Part shown: one piece after another, positions 1 to 10,668 of the stretch
How positions within the stretch are numbered: position 1 is the stretch's first letter
How the letters are laid out: the number at the start of each line of letters is the position of its first letter
Source: Cyathus striatus
Taxonomy: Eukaryota; Basidiomycota; Agaricomycetes; Agaricales; Nidulariaceae
DNA length: 64,000 bases
Direction of reading: 5' to 3'
Assembly: GCA_025738555.1 (NCBI GenBank)
Contig: JAOVFP010000015.1
Location: forward strand, 3,038,001 to 3,102,000
The notes under the pieces: model-generated
What the model saw: the letters and a program-made list of their open reading frames with translations, nothing else
Database searches by the model: none
What the model was told of the DNA's origin: nothing
Position numbers and translations under genes: made by a program

Positions 1-43
1 ACAGATAGTACCCGCTGTGCATCTAACGTAGTATACCACTCGC

Positions 44-965
44 TTATCCTAGCTCTGCCCATACGTCTTCATCATCCCTGTCTCTCACCGCCTGTGCTGC
101 CCGAGGCATGTTGTTGAAATTCGTCCTCTGCCCTCTGCCCTCCTCCCCAGCATCAAACACAAGTGGCCGGCTGAGTTCACTGTCGTCTTCCTCCTCAGAT
201 TCCAGGTCCAACTCCGTTCCATATCCCGCTCGTCGCGCAATATTGATATCAATGGGTTTCGGTCGAGAGAAAATAGATTGTCCAGATCTGTAAAACGTTG
301 TCGTACTTGGCAACACCCTTTTAATGTAGAGTAATCAACTCACTGTCGCATAACTGCCGCAAGCCGCCCAAACTGAAGAACGTTTCGTGCCACCAATAAA
401 AGCGTATCAAATATTTCCTCCTCTTTGCTGCCAGTACCGCACTTGGCAAATACGAGAACCAACAGTGTTAATGCACAGAAAATTGTCAGTATTAAATCCA
501 CAATGTTGAAAGGAGATTTCCAGAATTGCTAGAGAGCCCGTTTAATGTTAAGAACAACCCAACAACCTTCATAGTACACACCCGTCCAAGAGCCACGAAT
601 CGAATCCCAACTTCAAGGATCATAGACGTATTAATCACAATCTCCAGCACGTAGAACGCCGTGCCAGGGCATCCGTCCGTCAGACTCAGCACCACCGTTG
701 TCACAGAGAGCGCTGCCATTATTAGGTAGAGAAAAATGTATGTCCGTGAGTGTACGAATCTATTTGCGACTCCCCTGGTAATTTCGCCGCGTGTAAGGGC
801 ATAAATGGATCGAGTAGGCCTAAAGAGTCGTAAGTTCAATTCCCAGCGAATTAGCAAGACGTCCTACGCAGGTCTCTCAGAGCCGCCCAAGTTTTCGATG
901 TCGCGGTTGAGTGCTTCTGCTTCATCATAGTCAGAATCACGGGTAGCTTGAGCCAATGCAGACAT
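44..965 (-). CDS. Voltage-sensor-like four-helix membrane protein
   Basis: Spliced model with introns at 820-867, 529-581 and 288-343, all GT-AG and frame-preserving. The product has four hydrophobic helices: one around YIFLYLIMAALSVTTVVLSL, one around FYVLEIVINTSMILEVGIRF, one around FNIVDLILTIFCALTLLVLV, and an amphipathic helix with arginines (VARNVLQFGRLAAVMRQ). The tail is acidic and soluble. This is the S1-S4 layout of ion-transport voltage-sensor domains, with acidic residues in helices 2 and 3, but no pore helices follow, so it is not a whole channel. Function as a voltage-gated proton path or a sensor module is inference; the S4 arginine spacing is irregular (0, +7, +13). The ATG at 965 is the first in frame after a stop at about 1065, but the reading frame stays open upstream (residues VIPDVERLPWYTSS), so a short 5' exon is possible. 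It shares a spacer of about 235 bp with the divergent CWC25 gene. Confidence 0.6.
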
Positions 966-1200
966 CGAAGACGTGTACCATGGCAGGCGCTCGACATCAG
1001 GAATTACTTGACCGGAGAGTGACAATACACGTGATCCAGGGCTGCGGAGCTTTGCTTATAAGGTCTAAACATTGAAATATAAATATGTGCATACAAAGCG
1101 AGCGTGCTTTCCCAATTCACTCTCCATCAACGAGCTGACACTGAACCTCTCACTTACTACATCCGCCTTTTGAGTATTACCCACACATTATCTTGCAATC

Positions 1201-2614
1201 ATGGGTGGCGGAGACTTGAACATGAAAAAGTCCTGGCATCCGCTCCTGCTTAAAAACCAGGAGCGGGTGTGGCTTGAGGAGAAAAAAGCGGTGAGTCACA
1301 TTGGTGTCCTTTTGCATCTGTCACTTCTTATAACACGAAATTAAATAGCTTGAAGAGAAGAAGAAGTTGGATCAGCTTCGCAAGGAGAAAGAGGAGGAAC
1401 GTCAGCTTCAGGAATTACAGCGGCTGCAAGAGGAGCAGACTGGCAAGAAACGAACAGAGAAGTTGGAATGGATGTATGCAACGCCGGCAACGGGTAGTAG
1501 TGCAAATGCGAATGATTTAGAGGACTACCTATTGGGTAAGAAACGTGTGGATAAGATTCTCACAGCAGATGAGAATGCCAAGGTATGTGCTTTCTTCCAG
1601 CTTACATATCCAATTCTGACCTACGCAATCTAGCTTGGTGCTGCCCACAAGAGTTTTATCGCAGTACAGAATGCCAACAATGCTCGGGATATTGCCTCTA
1701 AGATTCGGGAAGATCCTCTACTTGCCATAAAGCAACAGGAGCAAGCAGCGTACGAAGCCCTCATGAAAAATCCCCTCCGACTTCGTGAATTGCAGGCGCG
1801 GAATGGTATTAAACCCAAGAAGGACAAGAAGGAGCGAAAGCGTGAAAAGGAGGAAAGGAAAAGACTAAAACACGAACGGAAGCGAAGTGAGCGTGATTCG
1901 CGCTCTCGCTCTCCAGTCAGACGACATTCGGTGACACCTGAACGGAAATCTCACCATCACCGTCAACGGACCCCGGATGTACGCGATTCACGCTCTCCAT
2001 CTCCGATGGACGGCAGGTCCTACTATCCTAGAGATCGACGCCACTACTCGCCTCCCCCCAGCAGAGATAGAACCAGATCGCAGCCAGACCGTTACCGTCG
2101 TGATAGCCCAAGTCCAGAGAGAAATAGAGAGCGAATCTCCAATGGAGACTATCGAAACCGAACGTTTTCACGTCCGGGGGACTATAGGAGAGCAAGGAGT
2201 CCAACACCACCTCATCCTGACAGCTATCGGCGGCGGTCTCGCAGCCGCAGCCCATATCATGGAAACGGGAATGATCGGTACAAACGACCTCGTTTGGAAA
2301 GAAGCCCTCCACCGTCGGCTTCCACATCTTCGCGTTCGAATCCGCAGAAACAAGACCTAGCTGCAGAGCGAGCTGCTAGACTGGCGGCAATGACTTCTAA
2401 TGCTACGTCGATGAGCGAGGAAAGGCAACATCGGCTTGCTGCCTTGCTGGAGAAAGAAAAGGCTGAACATGAAGCAGAAGAGCTGGCGAGAGCCAAGTCA
2501 GGAGGCATGGGAGGATTCCTCAGTGTTGAGCAAAAGAAGGTCTTTGGCGGTATGGGCGGACTTGAAGAGAGGATTCGTCGTGGAAAAGGAGGCATGGTCG
2601 TTGATGCAGATTAA
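1201..2614 (+). CDS. CWC25: Pre-mRNA-splicing factor CWC25
   Basis: Three exons; introns 1291-1348 and 1583-1633. The N-terminus reads [20 protein letters not shown], the conserved start of the CWC25/CCDC49 family (Cir_N domain), followed by a coiled-coil rich in K/E and the block [12 protein letters not shown] middle segment ([14 protein letters not shown], then [26 protein letters not shown]) is typical of the family. The C-terminal half is a basic, arginine-serine rich tail. CWC25 joins the activated spliceosome and helps the first transesterification step; it acts in the nucleus. The ATG at 1201 is the obvious start because the invariant GGGDLN motif begins there. It is transcribed away from the voltage-sensor gene and ends 183 bp before DMC1 on the same strand. 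Confidence 0.9.
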
Positions 2615-2797
2615 GGACATTTGTTTTCTTGTTATGTATGTATTTCTTGGTTCCGCTTGTATTTTTAAGTTCACCTTCCTCGACCATTTTTGGGGTCGCA
2701 GTAGCTATTTCCAAACATGGCCAAATAACAGTGAACTACTTATACGAATGTTCTTATTTGTAGACCCATAATTGCCAATTGCAATAATTTAAATATC

Positions 2798-4780
2798 ATG
2801 CCCCAACGTCGTGCTCCTTCTCAAGCATCAGCAGCCCCGTCTAGAGCCCCTAGTCCTCCACCAGATGAGGAGGAGGTAACTTACAATTCTATGTTTACGT
2901 TCGACTCTAACCAGAGCATAGACTCAGTATTTTGATACCGTAGACGAGCTTCAGCAACATGTATGCACGCAGTGGTTAGTATATGCGCCTTTGTACTTAC
3001 GCTGAGATTATAGGGTATCAATGTTCAAGATATCCTGAAACTAAAGGTAACACCAACCATTCCCTCAAACTGACCGTAACTGATTCTTCCTCCGTTAGGC
3101 CGCGGCCATCAACACGGTATTCGGCGTCAACATGACAACTCGGCGACAGATGCTGAAGATAAAAGTGGAGGTATATCATGTTTATTTAACCATTTTATTT
3201 ACAAAATTGTAGGGCATGTCAGAGGCAAAGGTCGAGAAAATCAAGGTAAGTCGATCTATATACATTGCTTACATCACTAACAGAATGTTGCAGGAAGCTG
3301 CACACAAAATCCTTGTGAACAATAAACAGGCGTCGAGCATTTCTAACTGTCCATGCTAATGGTGACCTATAACAGGGCTCCTCCTTTGCGACGGGGGTCG
3401 AGGTTCAAGACAAGAGGAAAAGAGTCACGTCTATTAGTACGGGAAGTAAGTCTGTGGATGGAATTCTCGGAGGTATGGATTCATTTTCATCCCACTTTCT
3501 ATTTGACACTCCGCACAGGTGGGATCATGTCGCAATCTATTTCAGAAGGTTTGTCTACGAGGACTGCGGGCATATGTTATTAACGTCTTTAGTCTACGGA
3601 GAATTTAGGACAGGAAAAACTCAGCTTGCCCACACAATGAGTGTTGTTGCCCAGCTTCCACCTGAGCTTGGAGGAGCGTCTGGAAAGGTGATGTAATGCT
3701 TTATTGAGTAAATACATTATCATTTCTCAGCCGGATTTCGATTCAGGTTGCATACATTGACACAGAAGGCAACCCATACAATTATAATCGCTCCCACCAG
3801 ATGATCTACAGCTTAGAAATATCCAGGAACGTTTCGTCCAGATCGCATTCGAGCGATAGCAGATCGCTTTGGAGTTGATGGAAATATGGCTTTGGAGAAC
3901 ATTCTCTACGGTAACACCTTTCGTCGATGCAAGAGCTCCTTCTAACATGCTTTCAAGCTCGAGCTTTCAATAGCGAGCACCAGGTATGATTTTTTATTCA
4001 CGATGTTTATTTCGACTTCCTGGATGAAATACTGCACAGATGGAACTTATTAATGAATGTTCTCTACGGTTTGCGGAGGAAAAAGATTTTCGACTGCTGG
4101 TCAGTATTGTATGCGTAACTGACGCGATAGTCACAATGTCAACTTTTCTCGCTTTAATAGATAATTGACAGCATTATGGCACTGTTTCGTGTAGATTATT
4201 CCGGAAGGGGAGAGCTTAGCGAACGTCAGCAGAAGGTAGGTTACTATCTATCAGTAGGTGATGCCGACTAACATAAATGTAGCTTGCACAGGTAAAGTCA
4301 CCAAGACAATTTCCAAAGAACCAAGAATCTTATACATCTGCAGATGCTTTCTAAACTTACTAAACTATCAGAAGAATATAATGTTTGAGATGTAATATAC
4401 ACCGCAGCGTCTTTCTTACTTTTTATTCTAGATCGCCATCTTGCTAACAAACCAGGTCCAATGCAAGTTCTTGTTATTTCTATACTCAGTGATACTTTGC
4501 TGAACTTGCTCCAGCTGATCCTGGTGCTACAATGACCTTCGTTGCTGGAGGTGCACTTAAACCTATTGGAGGACATATTCTATCACATGCGTCTGCAACC
4601 AGAATTTTCCTTCGTAAAGGTTATGATTAAGACTACATAATCCTTTTGGGAAACTTTTAGCTGAAACATTCATTTGTAGGTCGCGCTGAGGAACGTGTAG
4701 CTAAGTTGGTCGATAGTCCTGACCGACCGGAAAGCGAAGCGTCGTATAAGCTTGATGAAGGCGGTTGGGCTGATGTTTAA
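2798..4780 (+). CDS. DMC1: Meiotic recombinase DMC1
   Basis: Many short exons assemble into a RecA/RAD51-family protein. The order is: a proline/serine leader; a helix-hairpin-helix domain ([20 protein letters not shown], then [14 protein letters not shown]); the linker [14 protein letters not shown] with [15 protein letters not shown]; Walker A as GEFRTGKTQ; then [19 protein letters not shown]; Walker [13 protein letters not shown]; the L1 block [19 protein letters not shown]; and the C-terminal [31 protein letters not shown] and the short N-terminus favour DMC1 over RAD51. DMC1 forms nucleoprotein filaments for strand exchange between homologues in meiosis. Two introns use GC rather than GT donors, at about 3770 and 4462. 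Stop TAA at 4778-4780. Intergenic sequence follows on the 3' side. Confidence 0.9.
3770..3829 (+). other. GC-AG intron in DMC1 (first)
   Basis: After ACAGAAG the intron starts GCAACC and ends at ATCCAG, followed by GAACGTTTCGTCCAG. Splicing here gives T-E-G-T-F-R-P-D, the invariant RAD51/DMC1 sequence, and no GT donor nearby restores it. Boundaries are read by eye and could be off by a base or two. Confidence 0.75.
4462..4525 (+). other. GC-AG intron in DMC1 (second)
   Basis: After ACCAGGTCCAAT the intron starts GCAAGTTC, a consensus GC donor (GCAAGT), and ends TTGCTCCAG before CTGATCCTGGTGC. The join gives N-Q-V-Q-S-D-P-G-A, the conserved DMC1 block. Boundaries are approximate to a base or two. 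Confidence 0.75.
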
Positions 4781-5563
4781 CTTTGGTTTAGCTGAAAGTG
4801 GCCGCTGTGGATGTCACCTGCTCTTTCCTATGCTAGTAAGATAATTAGCGGCTCGTAGACTTTGACCGATTGTACGATACCAATACTAATATCGTAATGT
4901 TTTAAAGATGTCTCGCCTTTTCACTTGTTCCAAGTTGAAGTCAATATAATTTTAAGCCTAATACGGTACTGTAATTAGTATAAGTGCGATGACTCTCGTG
5001 GTTCGTGACCTGTCTGAGGCTGTTGGCCCAGATTGGCCCCTGCCATTCATGTGGATCTGCACGTGGGTTTATCGGCATTGAGTTCGCTAGAGATTGAATT
5101 GACAGCACCGCATGCTCTCTGCGACTTACACCCCAAAAATCAAATAAGAATAACCACAAATACTCATGATAACGGAAGGCAGGATGCCAGGAACCGTACT
5201 TATTGTTTAAAGTGAGAACTTTTCTGTATCACAATAAACGACTTCGATTCATAATAAATACAGCGACTGAGGATGTAAACCATTGTGACACAGTTCGACT
5301 TGAAGAGGAGATCACAAAGTCGTAACTCGCTGGCAACTCGAACGTTGCAATTGAATTTGTGGCCTGCTTATTTAAATAACGTGAACCATGTGTGTAAGTC
5401 CAACTATCTCCACTTAGTACATACTTCCGGCACGTTTGTAGTACGTTTCGCATGGTCAACCATATACTTTCACTTACTCCATGCTTCATGACACAGCACA
5501 AATATCCCTCAAAGAGAGGATGTCGTCGTTCTGAAGCATCAAGATACGCTTCCTGTTACTTCC
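4781..5563. other. Intergenic, DMC1 to RNase T2
   Basis: AT-rich spacer holding the 3' flank of DMC1 and the 5' flank of the RNase gene. Several short ORFs occur on both strands, but none has a family match or splice structure I can support. Confidence 0.5.
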
Positions 5564-6717
5564 ATGGGCTTTCTTCCTATCCTCTTCTTTCTTGTCTTAG
5601 CGGCACCTTTGGGCGGGGCTATTGCTGCCACTGGAAAATCCTCTTCCCTTATCACTGGTCCTAGCCTTACATCATGCCTTTCTGTACCTTCCTTCTTTTC
5701 ATGCGAGAATACGACAGCGATAAAGAATACATGTTGCTCTCCAACTCCAGGAGGACTGGTTCTTCAAACGCAATTCTGGAGTACATGGACAGGTCTAGAA
5801 AAGAAAGGACAAAGCTACCCAAAGGAAGTTGGACCATCCATGGTCTATGGCCTGATAACTGTGATGGGTAAGAACAGCCTTTACCTTTGATTTAGGAATA
5901 CTTGCTGAACTACCAATATGAAGCTCATTCGAACAGTATTGTGATTTTTCCAGACAGTTTGATCCGACTCCTTCGCCAGCAAAATTGCCAGACGGCACCG
6001 TAGTGCCACCATGGAAAGGGCCAGGTATTGATGTATTAGTCGAGCAATTCGGGGAGGATGATCTTCTACGTTACAGTGCGTTTTGTCAGCAGTGGGCATG
6101 CAGATGACTTGTGCTTAAACTTACGCACTGATCAACAGTGAACGCATTTTGGGTCAATCAAGGTGCTCCGAATAGAGACTTCTGGGCGCATGAATTTTCA
6201 AAACATGCAACGTGTACATCGACTTTTGATATTGGTTGCTACGGTCCTGCCTACCGCAAAAACCAAGATGTGGTAGATTTCTTTCATGCAGTGGTACGCG
6301 CCTTCCAACAGTACCCAACCTTCAAGATGCTGGCTGCGTATGTCACCGATTGGGCTGCTTATTCAATTTTTAACATTTATCTGCTCTTAACTTACCAGCT
6401 ACGGGATTACGCCCTCAAACAACACAGCGTACACTCTAAGTCAGATAGAAAATGCACTTAAATCCCAAACAGGAGCAGTACCGTTCTTAGGTTGCACAGG
6501 AAACGGAACTGTTCTTTCAGAAGTTTGGTACTTCAGTCATGTTTTTGGAACAGTATGTATAATTAGTATTCACTGATGGTAATCTTTTATTAACGAGCTT
6601 GATCAGGAGCAATTTGGTACATATAAAACTGTTGACTCTACCACGACATCGTCTTGTAATAGTGATGGGTCGATTTGGTATTATGAACGTAGCTCACGCT
6701 CAGAGCAGGATGTATAG
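5564..6717 (+). CDS. Secreted ribonuclease T2 with a frame break in exon 1
   Basis: The start MGFLPILFFLVLAAPLGGAI is a signal peptide, so the enzyme is secreted or vacuolar. It cleaves single-stranded RNA through a 2',3'-cyclic phosphate. Seen in order: cysteine-rich SCENTTAIKNTCC, the LQTQFW strand, active-site block WTIHGLWPDNCDG (CAS I) and WAHEFSKHATCTSTFD (CAS II), each with its catalytic histidine. Later introns are clean: 5868-5953, 6076-6138, 6338-6398 and 6553-6606; stop TAG at 6715. Between QFW (about 5782) and WTIHG (about 5830) the frame changes and no normal intron fits. Either one base is missing, or the gene is broken, or a 32-nt GT..AG segment (about 5792-5823) is spliced. 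The rest is fully conserved, which argues against an old pseudogene. Confidence 0.8.
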
Positions 6718-7124
6718 TGTCCCGGGCTCCCTGTGTCTTTAATTACTTCGAACCAACTTTGAACTTGCTATCATCGTGACTCAATTGGGACTGTCGAGGA
6801 CTTTTTAGGCTTACAATAATTAATTTACACGAGTTATACGAGTATAGTTATGGGATCTTTGTTTGATATAAGTGTTCCGACGTCTTCAAGTTCGGACAAT
6901 GCTGCTACTGCGACATCATACTGTCAATATTGTGCAGAATTGAAATTTACAAGTACGACGTGACGCGCTCCGACGCGCTACACACACGTATCACGTGACT
7001 GACGCGTCGTAGTTCAACTTTAGCCGAGGCATTGGTCGCTTGAACAGTACTTAAACAGTACTACGCACAATACGCCCCGGACTTCCAACTCTGCCCTCAA
7101 ATATTCTCATGGTATACTTACAGA
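6718..7124. other. Intergenic, RNase T2 to sirtuin
   Basis: Upstream region of the sirtuin gene. It holds a CpG-rich patch at about 6958-7010 with a CACGTG palindrome and one ACGCGT at 7002-7007, an MCB-like hexamer. Such hexamers are common by chance, so a regulatory role is only possible. Confidence 0.35.
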
Positions 7125-8816
7125 ATGATCACGATTAACTTGGAAGATTTATCCAGCGATGTACATACTCGCCGGACGCTTTCCGATATCTCGTTATCTG
7201 TAGCCAAGAGCAGAAAAATAGTGGTCGTGACTGGAGCAGGAATTTCATGTTCATGTGGCATTCCTGTATTTATTTCACTTCACTTTTAGAACCAATTGAG
7301 GTCTAACGGATTTTTATGACAGGATTTCAGGTCTTCCGATGGCTTATACGCCCTAGTAAAGCAGCAATACCCCGATATCGTACTGAAAGGACGTGATCTC
7401 TTTGACGCATCTTTATTTCGGGATCCAGCATCTAGAGCGGTGTTCTACACGTTCATATCGCAGCTAAAACAGTCGGTTGATGCTGCTTCGCCCACACCAA
7501 CGCATCATTTTATTAAAACTCTCGATGCTAAGAAGAAATTACTACGGTCGTATACTCAAAATATTGATGGCCTCGAAGCGCGGGCAGGTTTATTGAGTAC
7601 CTCGGAAATGAAGCAAAACTCTAGCGCAAAGAGTAAATTATCTCTAAAGGATGTCCGTGATGTTCAATTACATGGCGACATTCACCGCGTCCAATGTGTG
7701 GCATGCTCCGCTGAGTATGCATGCACCACAGAGCATACACAGATGTTCAATCAAGGCGCTCCTCCTGAATGTCCGGATTGCCTTTCCCGATGTAAGGCTT
7801 GCGTATCTGAAATATCTATAATCAGCTAATATATGTTGCTCAACAAAGCTGCAGCTCGTCTGGCCCGTTCTGCTCGTCCCATCCGGGTAGGCACTCTTCG
7901 GCCGGCAATAGTATTGTATGACGAACCACATCCGCATGGTGATGAGATTGGGATCATACAATCTTCAGATATAACACGAAAGCCAGATTTACTCATCGTC
8001 ATGGGCACCTCACTCAAAGTTCACGGCCTTAAGAAACTTGTAAAAGAGTTTGCAAAAACAGTTCAAGCTTCTACATCATCAACCAGCAAAATCTCCAAGA
8101 AGCGCTATAAGGTCATATTTGTTAACAAGACTCCTCCCAGTTCCGATTGGGAGGACATTATAGACTGCCACATCGCTGGAGAAACAGATCAATGGGTGAC
8201 CAAAGTAATCGAGGACTGGAAGAAGTTGAAACCCGCCGATTGGGAAGTTCAGCAGACACTGGTATCGGTTGATAACGTTAAGACCATAAAAGGGGGTTTC
8301 AAAGTTGTGAAAGACAGCAAAGTAATAACGAAGAACACAAAGCAAGGTATTGTTTTTTGTGTGAATTCTAGCAATGCCTAATAATCGCGCATAGGCATCA
8401 AAGCCGGAACAGAAAATATTGCGCCGATCCCTAGTATTAAGGATGACTCGCATAGTAAGGTACAAAATATACCATCTTCCCCAAGTAAACGATCGCAAGG
8501 GGTCTCCCACTATGGTGATGTCGAGTCGAGTCCCTCCAAGCGTCGCCCTAAGGCTGACGGAAAGCGGAGTGCAAGACTAAAACCTGAGGAACGGAAGCCC
8601 CTCTTCACGGAAACGACGAATAGCGCACTCCTGGACCTTCATGCTAGCTTCGAAATGGAATGTAGCCTGGTGGATCTTTCAATGCGCGACGTAGAGCTCA
8701 TTGAATCTAAACAAGCTATGGACGAAACAGCCAAATCGCGTCCACGAAGGGAAAAGGCTGTGGAAGAGAGGGTAATTGTTCCATTGAAGACCAGAAGTTC
8801 TCGATCAAGGGTATAG
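7125..8816 (+). CDS. NAD-dependent deacetylase, sirtuin (Hst3/Hst4-like)
   Basis: Four exons; introns 7266-7322, 7792-7848 and 8347-8394. Sirtuin hallmarks in order: VVVTGAGISCSCGIPDFRSS (NAD-binding GAGIS and PDFR), SYTQNIDGLE, catalytic histidine in VQLHGD, a zinc module with two CxxC pairs (CVAC and CPDC), then LRPAIVLYDEPHP and IVMGTSLKVHG. GISCSCGIPDFRSSDGLY and the late placement of the motifs resemble fungal Hst3/Hst4 enzymes, which remove acetyl from histone H3 lysine 56; this assignment is inference. The C-terminal about 150 residues are basic, serine rich and probably disordered. The ATG at 7125 lies 30 residues before the NAD motif; an earlier ATG at 7110 hits a stop. It reads in the same direction as the RNase. 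Confidence 0.85.
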
Positions 8817-9038
8817 CAAACCTGTTCGCTACTGTTTTTCCCCGTGTCGAACCTCTTACCATTTATATATGGACCTTATGTACCCTTACTATAGGGGCCT
8901 TGCACCCTGATTTGCTTCATTTACATTTTGTGTACATTAATAATTGCCCTAGAATTCCAGTCTATATCAAATACTTTTACGCAAGAAAGTGACCTATAGG
9001 GTCGTATACAGAAGACATACGAATACAAAACCAATACA

Positions 9039-9720
9039 TCAATCGCTAATGAGTTCTGACACACTCCAGTCCTCAAAACTACCGTCAGGTAAATAACGCC
9101 GTATGATGAGGGGTATTTTGCGCTGTGACAGCTCCTTGATAGCAATTTGTAAAGCGTCGGTCTCGCCATCTAGAGGAACCAGTACGGGGGCATTCATGCT
9201 AAGTTGTAATGAAACTGAGACAGAATATCATAATAAGTTTCGTAGAAGCCCACCTAATCTGCAGAGCCCTGGTACCCAATATACGGGCACGTTCATACTT
9301 TGTGAGGTATGGTGTAGTGACTCGCACTTTATTTGGTTGACGCTCTCCAGCTATCGTGGATACCGCAGGCTGTTCCTCTCCATTGGCCATTTCCTGATCG
9401 TGATCTACACCGTTCACGCCGTTCACCTGTACAGCATCCTCCCCAGCACCCTCTTCTGCGTCGCCCAACGGGGCATCACCCTCACCTAAAAGATCGTAGG
9501 CTTCGTCCTGAAGAATTGTTGGGAAGCATTAACAGAGATTCCAGAAATAACAGAGTGGTTATAACACACATATACTTCCTCGTTGTAACTGAAAGCAGGT
9601 AAGTACGAAAAAGACCTAAGGGAAGGAGCAGAGCACATACCCTGGGGCTTCGTAATCAAAGTCATCACCGCCGCCACCCCCACCCCCACCCCCACCACCA
9701 CCATAACCATCGTCAGACAT
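9039..9720 (-). CDS. RPO26: RNA polymerases I, II and III subunit RPB6 (ABC23)
   Basis: Four exons; introns 9589-9640, 9508-9575 and 9199-9253, leaving a 13-nt microexon at 9576-9588. The core is unmistakable: [20 protein letters not shown], then [40 protein letters not shown] and [10 protein letters not shown]. This subunit is shared by all three nuclear RNA polymerases and holds the clamp to the assembly platform. The N-terminus is acidic, as usual, but starts with an unusual run of about ten glycines made from a GGTGGGGGT-type tract (9667-9705). The stop is at 9039-9041. Its neighbour on the downstream side is the sirtuin gene, convergent, 222 bp away. Confidence 0.93.
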
Positions 9721-10113
9721 TTTGTAGCAGCGAGTTTAGATAAAAATGAATGTGATAAGATTGGATGTCAAGAGCTATGGTACGGGATGGAATGACGGAA
9801 AAGTTGAAGACAAGCAGCGATGAGCGTCGGAGTTTGTAAAGTGGGGGGCAAATGAATAAACAAAATGTCAAAATGTATTTCTCCAATATTTCTCTTCCGT
9901 ATTTGATTCTTTTGACACTACTCTGACTCTAGTACTACAGACATACATGCTACAGTCCACGTCAGCTTTGGTCGCCGATGGTGGAGATAACGGTGAAGGG
10001 CTGCAGTGCGGCGGGTATGGTACGTAAGATGCAAAGAGCGCGTATGTCGCTTGACTGGATGGAATACCGCGATCGAATACACAAAACAAATAGCAAGGCC
10101 ATTGTGGATGAAA
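9721..10113. other. Intergenic upstream of RPB6
   Basis: Probable promoter of RPB6. A possible second exon of the small minus-strand ORF described next could lie at about 10000-10060, but I could not fix its splice sites. Confidence 0.35.
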
Positions 10114-10377
10114 CTATGTACTTGGGTATTCACTCGACTTCCTGAGCTGACTTGAAGAGGTCGCGATCAAGGGCTTCTTTTCTCGCTGACGACGATCGGG
10201 TGTGGAACTGGCAAACGACCTGCTCTTCTTGGGACTTGTTGTGACTCGTATTTTTTCAACGTCTATCGTTGTAGGCAGCGGACTGGCTGGACTTGTCTGG
10301 CGCTGTGCTGGCTCGAACATGGGAGTGTGAAGACGGGCCCAGATTGCACGGGAGGGACGAGGGCCGGGGGATGGCAT
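10114..10377 (-). CDS. Small hypothetical protein (doubtful)
   Basis: An ATG-started frame of 87 residues beginning MPSPGPRPSRAIWARLHTPM, rich in S, P, R and K, with no domain I recognise. It lies between RPB6 and the RRM gene and is read away from the latter. A splice donor near its end (GTGAAT at about 10128) could join it to an open stretch near 10000-10060, but two frames are possible. It may be a real small gene or just an untranslated leader; base use does not settle it. Confidence 0.3.
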   Translation of the reverse strand: MPSPGPRPSRAIWARLHTPMFEPAQRQTSPASPLPTTIDVEKIRVTTSPKKSRSFASSTPDRRQREKKPLIATSSSQLRKSSEYPST

Positions 10378-10668
10378 GACAGGAAGTTAAGGAGGTGTCA
10401 CGAACATGTTCTCAACGAGAGGTATCGATAATGGACGATATTCTCTCAGGTGCATTCGCGTTCCGCCCGATCACGCCCTCTCTTCTGGTCAAGTTCTCTG
10501 CCCAATTTGGGACGGTGTTCGTCCTTGGTGACATGTCCAGTGCCAAATCGTACATCCGCTGCCACTGCTGTTGCATCCAATTTATTATTGTATTATAAAC
10601 TATTATATTTATGCCCTTTCTTCTGTCCCCGCACCCTCCTCTTCCCTCCACATCTGTCCTCCCTCCCC

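Noticed and set aside
5452..5664. Plus-strand frame ahead of the RNase T2 start
   Set aside because: Overlaps the signal-peptide exon in a wrong frame; no domain.
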